From positions 1,364,001 through 1,428,000 of the forward strand of contig WBMQ01000003.1 of assembly GCA_016630905.1 (NCBI GenBank): a stretch of DNA of 64,000 bases. Direction: 5' to 3'. The notes under the pieces were generated by a model. It was not told where the DNA came from. It made no database searches and worked only from the letters and a program-made list of their open reading frames with translations. Numbering within the stretch: position 1 is the stretch's first letter; the number at the start of each line of letters is the position of its first letter. The translations under genes were made by a program, and so were the position numbers. Source of the DNA: Capillidium heterosporum (Eukaryota > Entomophthoromycota > Entomophthoromycetes > Entomophthorales > Capillidiaceae). Shown piece after piece: positions 24,596 through 36,199 of this stretch.

Positions 24596-25402
24596 ATGTC
24601 TTTTTACACCCAACCCCAACCGAGTAAAATCGAGAACCGATCCAGCTTAACGTCACTGTTCACCGAATTCAACAGCACCCTACGTGCTAGGTCTTCATCA
24701 ACTGCCCAGAGTATGCACGGAGACGATAAGCCTTGGTTCAGCTTCGGCTTGAAGTCACCTATCCACAATCTCAGCTTCTTCAAAGGTGAAAAGAAATCTA
24801 CTTGCGAAAGCACTTTCAGCTTAAGCTGCATGAAATTCAGTGAACCCTGTACCAAATCTACCAGCAGCCGAAGAAACTCGAGCGAGTCGGACGACTTTTC
24901 GATGGACACAAGCTTTAAGCACGACGGCGAGTTCTCGGAACCCCTGGACATCCATCCTAGCAACACCTTCAAATCTAGAGTACCCCTATCAGGCATGTTC
25001 CGCAGCCGTAGGAAGGGTCACCACGAGCACGATGAACTCTTCTTCGATTCGATACCCTCGTCCCCTAAGGATATCAGTTTAGCTTCCAGCCCCAAAACTC
25101 CATTGGCAACCAGCCCCAAAACCTACAACTTCCATCCTAAATCGACTACCGAGAAAGTTTTTGACACTCAAACCATTGATATCATCCATTCGACTAGCTT
25201 CGAAGAAGTCATCTGCTTCGGGTATCGTAAACCTACCTCAGGTATAAATATCCCCAAATCGAGGAGTAAGAAATCCAACGCTGACGACTACGACCAAATG
25301 TACAATCCCACTATCAAATTGAGTTTAACTCCCGACAAGTTGAGGGATTGCCACTCGACTCCACCTAACAAAGCCTCGATATGGCCTTATGGCAATAACT
25401 GA
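24596..25402 (+). CDS. FDEV/SLTP family protein, member 1 (unknown function, disordered)
   Basis: Intronless frame of 268 aa with strong C-ending codon bias, hence a real gene, but no family I recognise. It is rich in Ser, Thr, Lys and Pro, with SPK repeats (SSPKDI, SSPKTPL, TSPKTYN at about 155-176) that could be proline-directed kinase sites, and a basic patch at about 136-143. There is no signal peptide or TM, so it is probably intracellular and mostly disordered. Near the C-terminus a conserved block appears: residues 194-212 IDIIHSTSFEEVICFGYRK, then PTIKLSLTPD at 238-247. The same block occurs in the proteins at 27536, 32078 and 33519, defining a local family. TATATAA lies 66 bp upstream. 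Function unknown. Confidence 0.85.
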   Translation: MSFYTQPQPSKIENRSSLTSLFTEFNSTLRARSSSTAQSMHGDDKPWFSFGLKSPIHNLSFFKGEKKSTCESTFSLSCMKFSEPCTKSTSSRRNSSESDDFSMDTSFKHDGEFSEPLDIHPSNTFKSRVPLSGMFRSRRKGHHEHDELFFDSIPSSPKDISLASSPKTPLATSPKTYNFHPKSTTEKVFDTQTIDIIHSTSFEEVICFGYRKPTSGINIPKSRSKKSNADDYDQMYNPTIKLSLTPDKLRDCHSTPPNKASIWPYGNN

Positions 25403-27535
25403 ATCAAAGTATGTAAACTTTTAACACCTGTACAGCCAACTGTCCATTATAACCACTAGTAAATATCGTATTGGGTACGCACCCCTAGTTTAACTTATTT
25501 TTATTGCTGAGCAACTGGACCGGGACCGTTGGCTGATTATCGCTAGCACTTTTATCAAAGCATAATAAATATATGTCATTATCTCATTTATTATTTATTA
25601 ACTATCTAATTATAAATGTTTCTATTAATAATATCTCAAGATTTATATGCTATAGTATGCTTAATACTAATGGCATCAATCGTACCTATATTATATTCCA
25701 TGGGTTTCATCTCTTTAAAAACCACTATATAGCAAACTCAACTTCCATAAGCTTTTCTATCAAACATGTATGTATACTACACTCGTGGCCTTTATCTTTT
25801 CAAATACTATCATTTAATGAGCTTTATCCCTATAAACTTTCCTTGTACTTTGTCTACTGGTAGTACCTAACTAAATCCTATTTTTTACTAATCGAACAGT
25901 TTATAATTTGTATTCCACTATGTGTTTAATTTTTCTCAGGCTCGAGGGTTAGACCATCTCATCCAGACCCTTTTCCATCCCTTGGACCCACCCTCGTTTT
26001 CAGATCAACTTTTAAAAGATAACGCTTTATGACACAGACATATATATTTGGGTAGTGATCGTACAGCTGTCATGTCTTCTAACCCTTGTGTACTAAAAAG
26101 TCCTTATTGTAAAATAAGGCCATATATTTTTGCCAAAGTATAGGCATTACCCAAATTTAAAGTTAGAGATAGTTGCTCATTTATCGATTGCAAATAATTT
26201 GCAAGACTGCAAATTTAAGAATATAAATTGGAGGTCAATATCGTGGGTTAACTTTATTGATTGATCAAATCTTGGATAAACAAAACTGCTTATATAGTAG
26301 AACAGGATTTCATATATATTGTGACGCCAAGCTATCAGGCATCGCTTGTGTAAAATGTAGGTTTACTGTCAAAAATGTTGAACCAGCATCAAGTGTGGTG
26401 TCGTCAGAGACCTGTAGGGTGATCCAAATCTGCTTGTGTAGTCAATGATCACTAGAATGGGTGTCTGGATTTTACCAGAAGACTCTACCGTGCATCAGTA
26501 GAACCATTTCTATAGGTTTAATATTCTATATTCTGACATGTACATTTCCTTAAGCTTCAAGTTTACAATTGCTAATACAAACGTGTAAATCAGCAACTTC
26601 ATCCAATGACAGACCAAGTGTCCTTCGCAATGTGACTGAGTATAGGCTTATACCCATATAAACATATGTATTTCCATTTACAAAAGACTTGAAAGTGAAA
26701 TCCAATATATTGGACGTCAGACTTATGGACGCTTTATGAAATCTCTAATACTAGAATTGTATTGTGATACGAGCCGAGTCATTAAACTAAGTATCGGGTA
26801 ATGTCTTCAATTTCCATTATTCATAGATATACTTATAAGGCTCTTTCATTATTAATGTAAAGTCAGTATATATTGAAGGCTATGTATTAATAATTTACGA
26901 TGTAAGTGTATTATACTACGTAGCGCTGTAACCCTTTGAAGTAGTATATCAATATATTTAGTAATGACTTTGAAAAAAATCTCCTTTAGGTCCCATCAGA
27001 AATTGACGAGCAATATATTGGATGGAAGTGGTTGCACCCATTTAGGGTATATGTACCATACGCTTTAATAGAAATTCTATTAACAATGCTATCATTATTA
27101 ATTGACCTAGTGAGTTTGGACGCCTAGAACACCTACAACAGCTTCGCTGCTAGAGTGATACCGATGGTTGAAATTACTCCGGTCATATACAACAGTAGTT
27201 ATACAAGTACCTATAGAGCAAAGGTTCCGATGGAAATACCTTTTCTTTACTTGGAAGTTTTCCTCGAGAACCTGCCGAAAATGTTAATTGCACTAACTAA
27301 AATAAATTGTTCCGATAATATATTGGATCTCCAGCCTAATAGGAACAAAAGTCTAGAAGTTTCACCCATAACCTTTTTTATACACTGAAGGCTTGTTCCT
27401 TCAAAAGCCTCCTAACGTTTTTAGTTACAGTACTATCACATCTATCAGCTTATTCTCAACCCTGGCAGGCAATTTACCGCTACGACTTGACTCCAACCAT
27501 ATAAAAGTAAACTGTAATCCCTTACCTCACTTTCA
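25403..27535. other. AT-rich spacer, no supported gene
   Basis: About 2.1 kb between members 1 and 2 of the FDEV/SLTP family. The longest frame (25573-25863) is composed almost wholly of A/T-rich codons; the frame at 27155 lacks an ATG start. No RNA gene or repeat array is seen. Confidence 0.5.
27500..27507 (+). promoter_or_regulatory. TATA box of FDEV/SLTP family member 2
   Basis: TATAAAAG, 36 bp upstream of the ATG at 27536. Confidence 0.6.
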
Positions 27536-28054
27536 ATGAACTCACAAAAACACTTTGAAATCGATGATGACATATTCTGGGATTGCCTCCTCACCGACAC
27601 CAAGGAGCCCAAGAGTAGGCTAAATAAGGTAGCCGATAAGGTCCAGGAGAAGGCTAAGGCTATCAAGCTGAATAATCGATTATCCTTCAACTGTAAGGTA
27701 TCAATTCGAAACCATCAACCTAAAAGTCGATCAGTCAGCTCCTTCACTTCCGACACTTCGACTCAAACTGGGTCCAGCCAAACTTTGAGTAGTATCGATG
27801 ATATCCAAGAAGTGGTGTCTACCAAACCTATCAACGTCAAAGGTAGTAAAATTTTATCTCACCAGCAGGTACGAGCTATTCACGCTACAAGGTTCGATGA
27901 AGTCGTCATGTTCGGCTACCCTTACACCGAGAACTTGGCGTCCAGCTTGAAAAAATCGCAGAGTTTGAAGTCGTTGTTCGGTACCAAATTTTTACCTACC
28001 ATCAAGGTATCTCTGACACCCGACAGTGAAGGATTGATCTTTATGGAAAAGTAG
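27536..28054 (+). CDS. FDEV/SLTP family protein, member 2 (unknown function)
   Basis: Intronless frame of 172 aa from the ATG at 27536. The N-terminal third has an acidic start (HFEIDDDIFWDCLLTD) and a helical Lys-rich stretch (LNKVADKVQEKAKAIK); the middle is Ser/Thr-rich (SVSSFTSDTSTQTGSSQTL). The C-terminal family block is present: residues 112-130 VRAIHATRFDEVVMFGYPY and 154-163 PTIKVSLTPD, just before the end. No signal peptide or membrane segment. It shares only the C-terminal block with member 1, so that block is the constrained part. Function unknown; an interaction motif is the simplest inference. Confidence 0.83.
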   Translation: MNSQKHFEIDDDIFWDCLLTDTKEPKSRLNKVADKVQEKAKAIKLNNRLSFNCKVSIRNHQPKSRSVSSFTSDTSTQTGSSQTLSSIDDIQEVVSTKPINVKGSKILSHQQVRAIHATRFDEVVMFGYPYTENLASSLKKSQSLKSLFGTKFLPTIKVSLTPDSEGLIFMEK

Positions 28055-29682
28055 TGCATGTAACTGTAAATAAACTTAATTGCATGGTCCAGTGTTGTTT
28101 TTTGTTAACATTTTGTATATACTTGTTAAGGTAGCTACTAACTTTTTGCAATACAAGTTGAATTATCTAATCTTCATCGTGATGGCTGAATAAGTGGAAA
28201 GCAATTGTTTTGATATAGGTTTCAGCAAATTAAAAGTATACATGTCTTGAAGTTTAATGAACCTTTGAGTGGTAGTTTAGTCTTGGATCCATTCCATCGG
28301 AATCGGTGTTTGATTCCGATATAGTTTCTGAAATATGTATATTTAGGGCTTCTACTCAAGATCTATTCTAACGTTTGTTAACATGCTACTAGTGGCTTTT
28401 ACAAGTGGAGTCCAAAGTATTTGTGAAGTAACAATAGTTGTTTATATTGATCAAAGTATAGTAAGTTGAGATTTATAATTGTGACTATATCTACCAATAT
28501 CAGCACTAACTTAACATCTAAAGTTCAAGCGTTGGATGTGCATCTATATACAAAGTTGTAATTGTCGAATATATATATACCTATGCTCATTAAAAGAGGC
28601 AAAGGAACAAAAGTAACAGCATATACATATGATTTTAGTACGTACGGTGATCCACATATACGATACTATTAGTGAAGTTTAAGAAGTACACCTTGCATCA
28701 CTAGTAATTTCTTCAAAAGTTTCTTTTCCTCAAAACTTTCTAAAGTCAATTGTAACTCACAATAAATATATTCAACTTTATTAGAGAATTGTGGAAGAGG
28801 CTTATATATTTCTAAGATATATATATCTCCTATTTATCAGATATCCTTTTTTTAAAAACTGCTGATGAATCAGTTTTAGCTATGTTAATTGCTTCCGAAA
28901 TACAGAAATAAATATTTTCAAAAACTAGTTTATTAATTATACCAACTTTGGCATTATATAAATTTCAGATTCCAAACTATTTATTGGAAAATAATATCTT
29001 CGTCCCAAAATAAAAATAAAAATATTAAAGGATACTTCCACAAACATCAAATCACTTTAGGATTTTGTCTCTATTATACGATAAATATAAATACATTGCT
29101 ATATATTATAACGACTACAAGATGTATTATGGTGCTCTACATTGTCTATTTTAGGATTTACTCCAAAATAGAGTAGGATTATGTTTCGGAAACCATACAA
29201 ATTACTATACGCGTCTAAAAATATGGTTGATAACCAGTTTTATTAGACTAAGTTTTACTCCTGATTCATATGCGATATGGATATTACTGATGCTGAAAAG
29301 TTAAGCATGCTGTTCATCAGATGAAAGCCAGTATCTCTACCTTGAACTTTTGGTCTGTTCCGAATTGTAAGTCTTTCAATTCTGTATTTAATTCTAAACT
29401 ATAGGACTGGTTATTTGGATCATATGTTTCCAACATTTTACCAAACGATCGAGAATTCTCAACTCCGTTCCAATATTTTACCCGTATAGCACAAGTTGAA
29501 GGCTTGTGATGGGCACTTCGCTTAAGAGCTCCACCTAGATTCCAACAATGTCGTATCTATACAGCTGCTCCCAAGTGAGTCAGGGACTTGAGTTTACGAT
29601 AAGACTGCTTGCAAGGTATAAATACCTTCAACCTACCTTTTCTCGGCTATTAAACTATAGTATACAGAAAAGAAATTACGAG
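28055..29682. other. Spacer upstream of the small secreted protein gene
   Basis: About 1.6 kb of AT-rich sequence with several poly(A/T) tracts. No coding pattern is seen apart from the promoter described at 29617. Confidence 0.5.
29617..29624 (+). promoter_or_regulatory. TATA box (GGTATAAATACC context) of the small secreted protein gene
   Basis: TATAAATA in the context CAAGGTATAAATACCTT, 66 bp upstream of the ATG. The same extended box occurs before tyrosinase copies 1 and 2. Confidence 0.7.
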
Positions 29683-29946
29683 ATGGAACTTACTAAACTC
29701 ACCCTAGTATCCCTAACTTTAATCGCTGGCTTAGATGCCCAGCAGGCATGTACCAGCACCAGCTCCACCGCCAGCCAATGTTACTACAACTGCGTAGCCA
29801 GTGGTGGATTATCCCCCACCATTAATCGCGATCGGTTCTACGCTCAACTTACCAATGCTGGGTTCAGTTGCCAAATTACCTCTTCGACTGGGTTGGCATG
29901 CCAGAAGACAGCAGCTTTTGGAGCTTGTGCCAGCCATAGTTTGTAG
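29683..29946 (+). CDS. Small secreted cysteine-rich protein
   Basis: I take the ATG at 29683, not the longer frame from 29548, because the TATA box at 29617 places transcription inside that longer frame and because residues 1-19 (MELTKLTLVSLTLIAGLDA) then form a clean signal peptide. The mature part is about 68 aa with six cysteines (positions 23, 33, 37, 63, 73, 82), which could form three disulfides. It is rich in Ser, Thr and Ala and lacks charged patches. I do not recognise the fold; an effector-like or wall-associated secreted protein is possible but not shown. Codon use is the C-ending type of the clear genes. Confidence 0.75.
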   Translation: MELTKLTLVSLTLIAGLDAQQACTSTSSTASQCYYNCVASGGLSPTINRDRFYAQLTNAGFSCQITSSTGLACQKTAAFGACASHSL

Positions 29947-32077
29947 CGCGCTTAAACATTTAAAAGGTATTGAAGGTAGCCCAGACTTAAAATTAAACGA
30001 TCTACATTACTATTTTTAAAAATTGTTGTGATTAGAAACCATCCATTTAAGGATAATTATTTGAAACTTTGAATTTGTCAACACTTTCTAACTAAAATGT
30101 CAAAGGCTCTGGATATATAACAAAGTTTATTATTTACAGAGAACTAAGCATATTCAACATCCACCTACATTATCAATTATGCTAAACTGGTCGGGGTTAG
30201 CTATTTGGAGGTATTAGGCACTTTATAGACCTTCTTTACCTAATACCAATAGTCTAGCAGTAAATTTTACCTTTTGAAAACATTTCTATTTGTATATATT
30301 GCTGGCAAGAGTATTAAATCACAGTTGGCATTATTTTATAATATAAATTAGCACGTTTTGTCGGCCATATATTACAGCTAATAGCTAGAATCAAATTTCA
30401 ATTTTGTAAGAGACGTGCATTTTTATATCGACGCTCTACTTTATAGATAAGCAAAAACGCAATCGTAGATATAAATACATAAAATTAGGCTTTGAAAAAG
30501 TTCGTTTACTTTCCTATATTTGAAAATCAATGATATCCCAAAAGTGGTGGCTGTTTTGCCACACTCCTACTTATAAACTTCCAATCACCTTTACCTTACC
30601 TCGTTTCTAAAATTGTATCTTAATGTAGTGAGGGACAGTACCACCTATACATTCATCTACGAGCTAATTATCCAAATAGAAGTAGCTAGATTTCTTCGTA
30701 ATATATTTAATTGTGCGATCCTAATACCGCTATCCAAAGTACATATCCAAAATTAGTTAAAGAACAGCCCTTGTGTATATTTGCTATCAATTAAAGGGTT
30801 TCAATCTATCCAAAATGGGTGCTAGTCCGATAGCTAACTAAAATATATTCTTGGAATTCAATGGTTATCCTATATACACAAATAAAGTGGTAGTCGGTTG
30901 CAAAGCTTGTATGTTTCTACTATATTGAACTCTCGATAAATTAAAGGCATATAGATTTGTTAATGTAGAACTACAAATTTGCAGCCAGCAGGCCTATTTA
31001 CACCATCCCTATTTCCTAAAAAAATTCAACAAGAGGTCTATTTTCTCCTTATTTGGAATGACCATCCGATTACTTTTATGGTACTTTGGTATTAGGGCCC
31101 GCATAAAATATACTTTTTGAGGGTCCAGCTTGATTGCACATAAAGTTATGTAGCAGCAGCTACTCTGTCCAGAAAACCTGTAAAGCTATCTATAGTTATA
31201 ATTATAAAATTTACATAGTTTTTCTAAACAGAGTTTCTCTTTGATAGGTCACTTCCTGTTTTGGAAATCATTGGAATTGAGCCGGGCTATTTACCCTGCC
31301 CTCGTAAAAGGAAAGCTAGATTTCATAAATTTGTGGGACATATAAGCTTAGTAGGGTAGTTGTAAATTTTGAGCCAGATTTACTAAATATTATTAACCCT
31401 ATACTCATCAGCTATTAGCGAGTTCGTCGCAAGCTTATATAAGAAAGTTGGATAAAGTTATGCCAGCTATTTGAAAGTACCTTGATATAGAGATATTTGA
31501 AGTGGTGGAAGGGAGTAAAAAGATAAGCTATGAATTGATTTTAAATGATGGTCGGGGTACATAGTATGCTTTTGGATTATCGGTACCAGTGGTTTGAAAT
31601 CTTCTAACTATATCTAAACATTGTATCAAAGCCATTCTTTACTTTGTAACAAGTAGGCTAAAGTTATTTGAAGGGTTCTTAGATTCCTAAATAATGTTAG
31701 GTGGGTTTTATGATTACGCCAACAGGTATAGCAACTGACTAATGAAAGAAGGTCCTAATGGTGTCCACCTGATATACTTTGCAAAAATATGCCTTTTGAA
31801 ACGTGTTGCAAAGTCTACAGTAACATTCCAATATATCGATCCAATAAATTGACCAGCATAATCTATACTTGCAATTTTGATGGAATAAGTAGTGTCAAAG
31901 GTTGATCTTTGGATTGAAAATTTTATCCAAGAAATCCAAGCTGGTTACATGAGCAATAACAAATTAGCCGTCACAGATTATGGACAATATAATTTGTCCT
32001 ATATAAAAGGTTGCCAAAGACTTTACTGAGAAAAAACTAAACTAACTTTTTCAATTTGATCCTAAACACTTTACAAT
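29947..32077. other. AT-rich spacer, no supported gene
   Basis: About 2.1 kb with no frame of credible length or codon use, no tRNA and no repeat array. Confidence 0.55.
32002..32009 (+). promoter_or_regulatory. TATA box of FDEV/SLTP family member 3
   Basis: TATAAAAG, 76 bp upstream of the ATG at 32078. Confidence 0.6.
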
Positions 32078-32584
32078 ATGTCAAGCCAACCCTTCCAATC
32101 TCGACCCTACTACAACCGCTCCCAATCCAGTACCAGCTTCGTAGAACGGCTAAAGTTCACCACTAAATCCAGTTTCCATGACCTCACCTCCATAACCCGA
32201 CCCAAGCTGCAACTTTCTAAATCGGCACCTACAGTCCCCAGTCGACCCAACTACTTTTCATCAACGAGAGTAAATTTACAACGCTCACCAAGTATGGCAT
32301 CAACAACTTCCAGATCAGAAAGTATATCAACGGTAGAGTCGTATACTTCCGTTAAAGTACTTTCCCAGGACCTGATAGATTTGGTCAAAACTACCGACTT
32401 TGACGACGTTATCATATATGGGTTTAAAGGCAATGGCAGTGAAGGTGAAGTGGATGGGTACCAAGCTCAAAGTCCAATGAAGACTCTACGCGTATCGCTG
32501 ACTCCTAAACTCATATCCAACGAAGTATTCACCCCAAAGTTCGTCAGATACTTTGTAGATGAACAGGACAATCTTTTCCTATAA
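32078..32584 (+). CDS. FDEV/SLTP family protein, member 3 (unknown function)
   Basis: Intronless frame of 168 aa. The N-terminal half is basic and Ser/Thr-rich (MSSQPFQSRPYYNRSQSSTS, then FTTKSSFHDLTS) and closely matches member 4. The conserved C-terminal block is IDLVKTTDFDDVIIYGFKG (about 100-118) and KTLRVSLTP (135-143), followed by a 25-residue tail (FTPKFVRYFVDEQDNLFL). No signal peptide or TM. Many possible phosphosites. It faces member 4, with their 3' ends 934 bp apart, as expected from an inverted duplication. Function unknown. Confidence 0.83.
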   Translation: MSSQPFQSRPYYNRSQSSTSFVERLKFTTKSSFHDLTSITRPKLQLSKSAPTVPSRPNYFSSTRVNLQRSPSMASTTSRSESISTVESYTSVKVLSQDLIDLVKTTDFDDVIIYGFKGNGSEGEVDGYQAQSPMKTLRVSLTPKLISNEVFTPKFVRYFVDEQDNLFL

Positions 32585-33518
32585 CAGCCTACTTAAATGC
32601 TTGTCGCGTAGAAGTACGAGCTAACGTTCAAAAGACAAGCAGTTTAACATGTACTATCAATTTATCAACTTTTATATATAGAACGAGCGCATATCAGAAT
32701 GTACACTATTTTTGTGGTTGAAATGCCACCTAACCTAACACTAACTCATCTTTTGAATTCATAATAAATATTTTTAAATCTAATACCAATGACCTATGCT
32801 TTTATTATCTTTCTATAATATAGGTTCACCTATATACTATATTCTAAGTCCCAAAGCTAGTAATAGTCCACAGAATTTACAATGTTCATTTTGATACTAG
32901 CGGTAATATCTCGAAAGCTTGCCATAAAGGAGCTATTTTACCTGTTCGATACGACCTTCAACGAATTGAACTTTGTCCACTCTAATTCTACCTTAGTTCT
33001 CTTACTCCCATCAAGGTAAATATGAAGCTTGGTCTGATAGCTCTTAACCGTGTCTTCAAGCACGTCATGCCTATTTGATATACAATCATCTATCAAATAA
33101 AATTCATGTCTACTTGGCTTGGAGATATGCAGTCTTTATTCACTGGATGTCTCTACAAAGCATCAACGTTTTGATCCTCATTAGGTTTTTCATTATTGTA
33201 AACATAATGAACATTACATTTTAATACAAATATTCTAAATCTAAATATATAAATGTTTCAGAGGTAGTAAACATAAAAATATGTGATCAAACTATAAAGT
33301 ATGTCGAGCTAATTTACAATAAATTTCAAAGTATTTATTGTGGTTCAAAAAATTAATTAAAGTGACAATATTAGACATTTCAACCCCAAAAGATGTAGTT
33401 ACAACCCCCTTATTTTCTGTACACGTAGACTAGTGCTCAAGTAGACGCCAACCAGTGACCTACTCGATCTTAGATTCGATTTTCCGTTACATATTGTACA
33501 GCTTCCGCATATACTCAT
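32585..33518. other. Spacer between convergent family members 3 and 4
   Basis: About 0.9 kb, AT-rich. It holds the two 3' ends; no gene or clear hairpin repeat is seen. Confidence 0.5.
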
Positions 33519-33992
33519 TTACAAGTACTCGGTGAATTTGGGAATGGGAGCTTCGTTAGATACAAGTGTGGGGGTTAGCGATATGTGCAAAGTTTCAATT
33601 GCATCTTGCTTTGGGAACCCATCCCCTTGACTACTGCTGCCTCTAAATCCTTGCGCAATGACATCATCAAAGTGGTTGGTTCTGATCAAGTTTATCAAAT
33701 CCTGAGGAAATGCTTTGGCAGAAGTAAAGGATTCCATCGTTGATACACTTTCCGATTTGAAGGTAGTAGATTGTGTGGCTGGGCTACGTTCCAAATCTGC
33801 TTTACGAGTAGAGTAGTTTTTGAGTCGGCTGGGGATTGTAGATAGTGACTTGAAAGGCTGCATCTTAGGTTTAGATAAAGAGGTTAGGTCGTGGAAGCTG
33901 GATTTTGCAGTGAAATTTAACTGCCCTACCAAGCTGGTACTTGTTTTGGAGTATTTGATATAGGGTTGATGTTGGAAGGGTAGGTTGGACAT
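33519..33992 (-). CDS. FDEV/SLTP family protein, member 4 (unknown function)
   Basis: Intronless minus-strand frame of 157 aa from the ATG at 33992. It is the closest paralog of member 3 along its whole length: MSNLPFQHQPYIKYSKTSTS, FTAKSSFHDLTSLSKPK, SESVSTMESFTSAK. The family block is INLIRTNHFDDVIAQGFRG (about 100-118) followed by ETLHISLTP (133-141); the tail is shorter than in member 3 and ends PKFTEYL. Codon use is less C-biased than in members 1 and 2, suggesting lower expression or early decay, but the frame is fully open. TATAAAAG lies on the minus strand at 34061-34068. Confidence 0.8.
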   Translation of the reverse strand: MSNLPFQHQPYIKYSKTSTSLVGQLNFTAKSSFHDLTSLSKPKMQPFKSLSTIPSRLKNYSTRKADLERSPATQSTTFKSESVSTMESFTSAKAFPQDLINLIRTNHFDDVIAQGFRGSSSQGDGFPKQDAIETLHISLTPTLVSNEAPIPKFTEYL

Positions 33993-36199
33993 CTTGGGAT
34001 GGAAGGATATTAATTTTTAAAAAGAAATTGGTTTTTGGGTAGGATGGACTTCTTGAAAAGCTTTTATATGTAAAATACATCCATCAATAGCTTATGATGT
34101 CCAGTCTGGTATAACTCATGTAACTAGGGAAGGGCTTCGTAATTAAGATTTTAGATCCAAACATACAGTCTTGCTCTTGGATATTTCTCTAGAATAGGAA
34201 TATAGGTTATGTCGACAGATTTGAGTCAAAGTATCGAGGGCTACCAATCCCATCCCGCACCCGTTTCTTCACAAGGTAGTGTTTGAACTATCTCTTAAAT
34301 TCGAAAACCACTTTATATATGAGAAGCTTTTCGAAAGCCAGCTATTTTAACGGGTTTTAGAAAATATAACTTTGCTCTCTAACTTATAAAATTCATTACA
34401 ATCGCCTTATAAGGGGATAAAAGCGGGAGAATATTAGTAGCCTTTAAAGAGCACTACTCGTAAGTTAGGAAACCCCTTGAAATTGTTGGCCTTGAAAGAT
34501 TCTAGTCCATTGACGGACTATTATGTTGGAAATGACACTGTAGACCTTAAGCTCAATGTAATAAATATAGTTGTAAAGCAATTCGAAGCTTGGCTACAGG
34601 TAATTCCCTTGATCGTCAATTCATATTCCAATATACATATATACTATAAGAATGTTTCAAGTAATGTAAATTACATATTGTAATATTTGGGCGCAGTTAG
34701 AAATTTAAACTACTCTTGCCAACTGTTCAAACGTCACTACCGATTTCTTCAACAGTACCAATCGGCCCATAGCTTATCCTCCTCCACTCCATCGTCTCAA
34801 AAGTTTATATAAAAAGGTGCTATCCAAATCTTTATATAAGTTTGATATTCGTCAATTAAAGCTAGTGAGTAGTGTTAGTTATCTTAAGTAAGCCTAGCTC
34901 AAAGTTTAGATTGTCTTACAGACTATTGAAAAATGGATGGTGAGTGGTTAAGTTTAATTTCAATATACTTTCATATTTGAGAGTAATCTATCAAGATATA
35001 CTATGTAATTTTGGATCTAATTAATTTAAGCCTTTGAAATTATATTCTACAAGCAACAACGCAAGAATTGCCATGAAGGTAGTTAACCAGTTATTCCAAA
35101 TAAAAAATAGTAGACCTCTTGTCAAAGCCTTTTGAGAGTTAGTCATCGGAGGTAAGGCTAAAAGTTATAAAGTTATACTTATATGATGATATTGATGCCA
35201 ATATTTGAACTTTAATCTATCGAAAATCTAGTAAAATAGAGGCTACAGATACTACGACTAATTATCGCATTATACATATGTGAGTCAACATCAACATTAA
35301 AAAGGATTGCTTTATCTAACTAAAGGGCTAAAATCAACCTTGGAGTTATATAATCTTTTGTTGATCCTAGGTAGGTGGGTAGATGGACTATTGCTCATTA
35401 GGTAGAATCACTATTTGGAGATGATTGAAAATGTTTTTGAAATATGATTAGGCAATTGCCTCTTCTAATATGACGGTAGGTTTCCAAATATCAAAAGATA
35501 AACGAGCTTTTGTTAAAATCTAACTCTATCCATCTATATGTATGGATTCTATATTAGCTATGTATAAAATAGAGCGTTGGTTTAGAACTAAGCATTCCTT
35601 ATAAAAACGCAATAAAATGTTGCTAAAGCATACGAATAAATAATTTAAAACGGGGTTAAATTTAGCTTAGTATCCTTGCCGATAACTATAAAGGTAGAAG
35701 CGATCCCAAAGGATAAATTTTACTAACAGATTGGTGAAGATAAGTACAGACGTTTTACAAAGTATCTAGTAACTCCAAATGACTAACACCAACCAGTTTA
35801 ACATAGTTGGGAAATTGTATATCGAACATGTTTAATTGTGTCTTTGGAATCGATCTTGATATAACAATCTCCTATATTTAGATGGAAACGTCGACAAATC
35901 TAAAGTCTCAAATATTTATCCTTAATGGATAGATTTTAATCGCTTTATGTAAAATATACTTGAAAGAAAACAGTAGCATGGGTAAAAATATCAATCCTTT
36001 AGTACAAAGCTTTACCTACCTTTCACTCCTTAAAAGGTTGACTTGCCCAAATATTTTGTAGGCTTTGTTTTGATAGTTGCTATGGATTCAACTGTTAACC
36101 AATAAGCTAGATTTTCTAAAGCTTAGCAATTCAAAGCTTGAGTTATCGAAATGGATTCAATTAGTTTCAAGAGCTTTACAAACAAAATTATATGGAAGG
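33993..36199. other. AT-rich spacer; divergent promoters only
   Basis: About 2.2 kb. The start holds the member 4 promoter (TATAAAAG, minus, 34061-34068). A TATA-like TATATAAAAAGG at about 34805-34816 is followed by short possible exons near 34930 and 35060 that I cannot join into a convincing protein. The frame at 34477-34683 uses A/T-ending codons and has no motif. Confidence 0.45.

Noticed and set aside
25573-25863. 96-codon plus-strand frame
   Set aside because: Composition is almost pure A/T codons (Ile, Asn, Tyr, Phe, Leu), as expected by chance in this spacer; no motif.
29548-29682. Upstream extension of the small secreted protein
   Set aside because: It would run across the TATA box and bury the signal peptide 45 residues inside.
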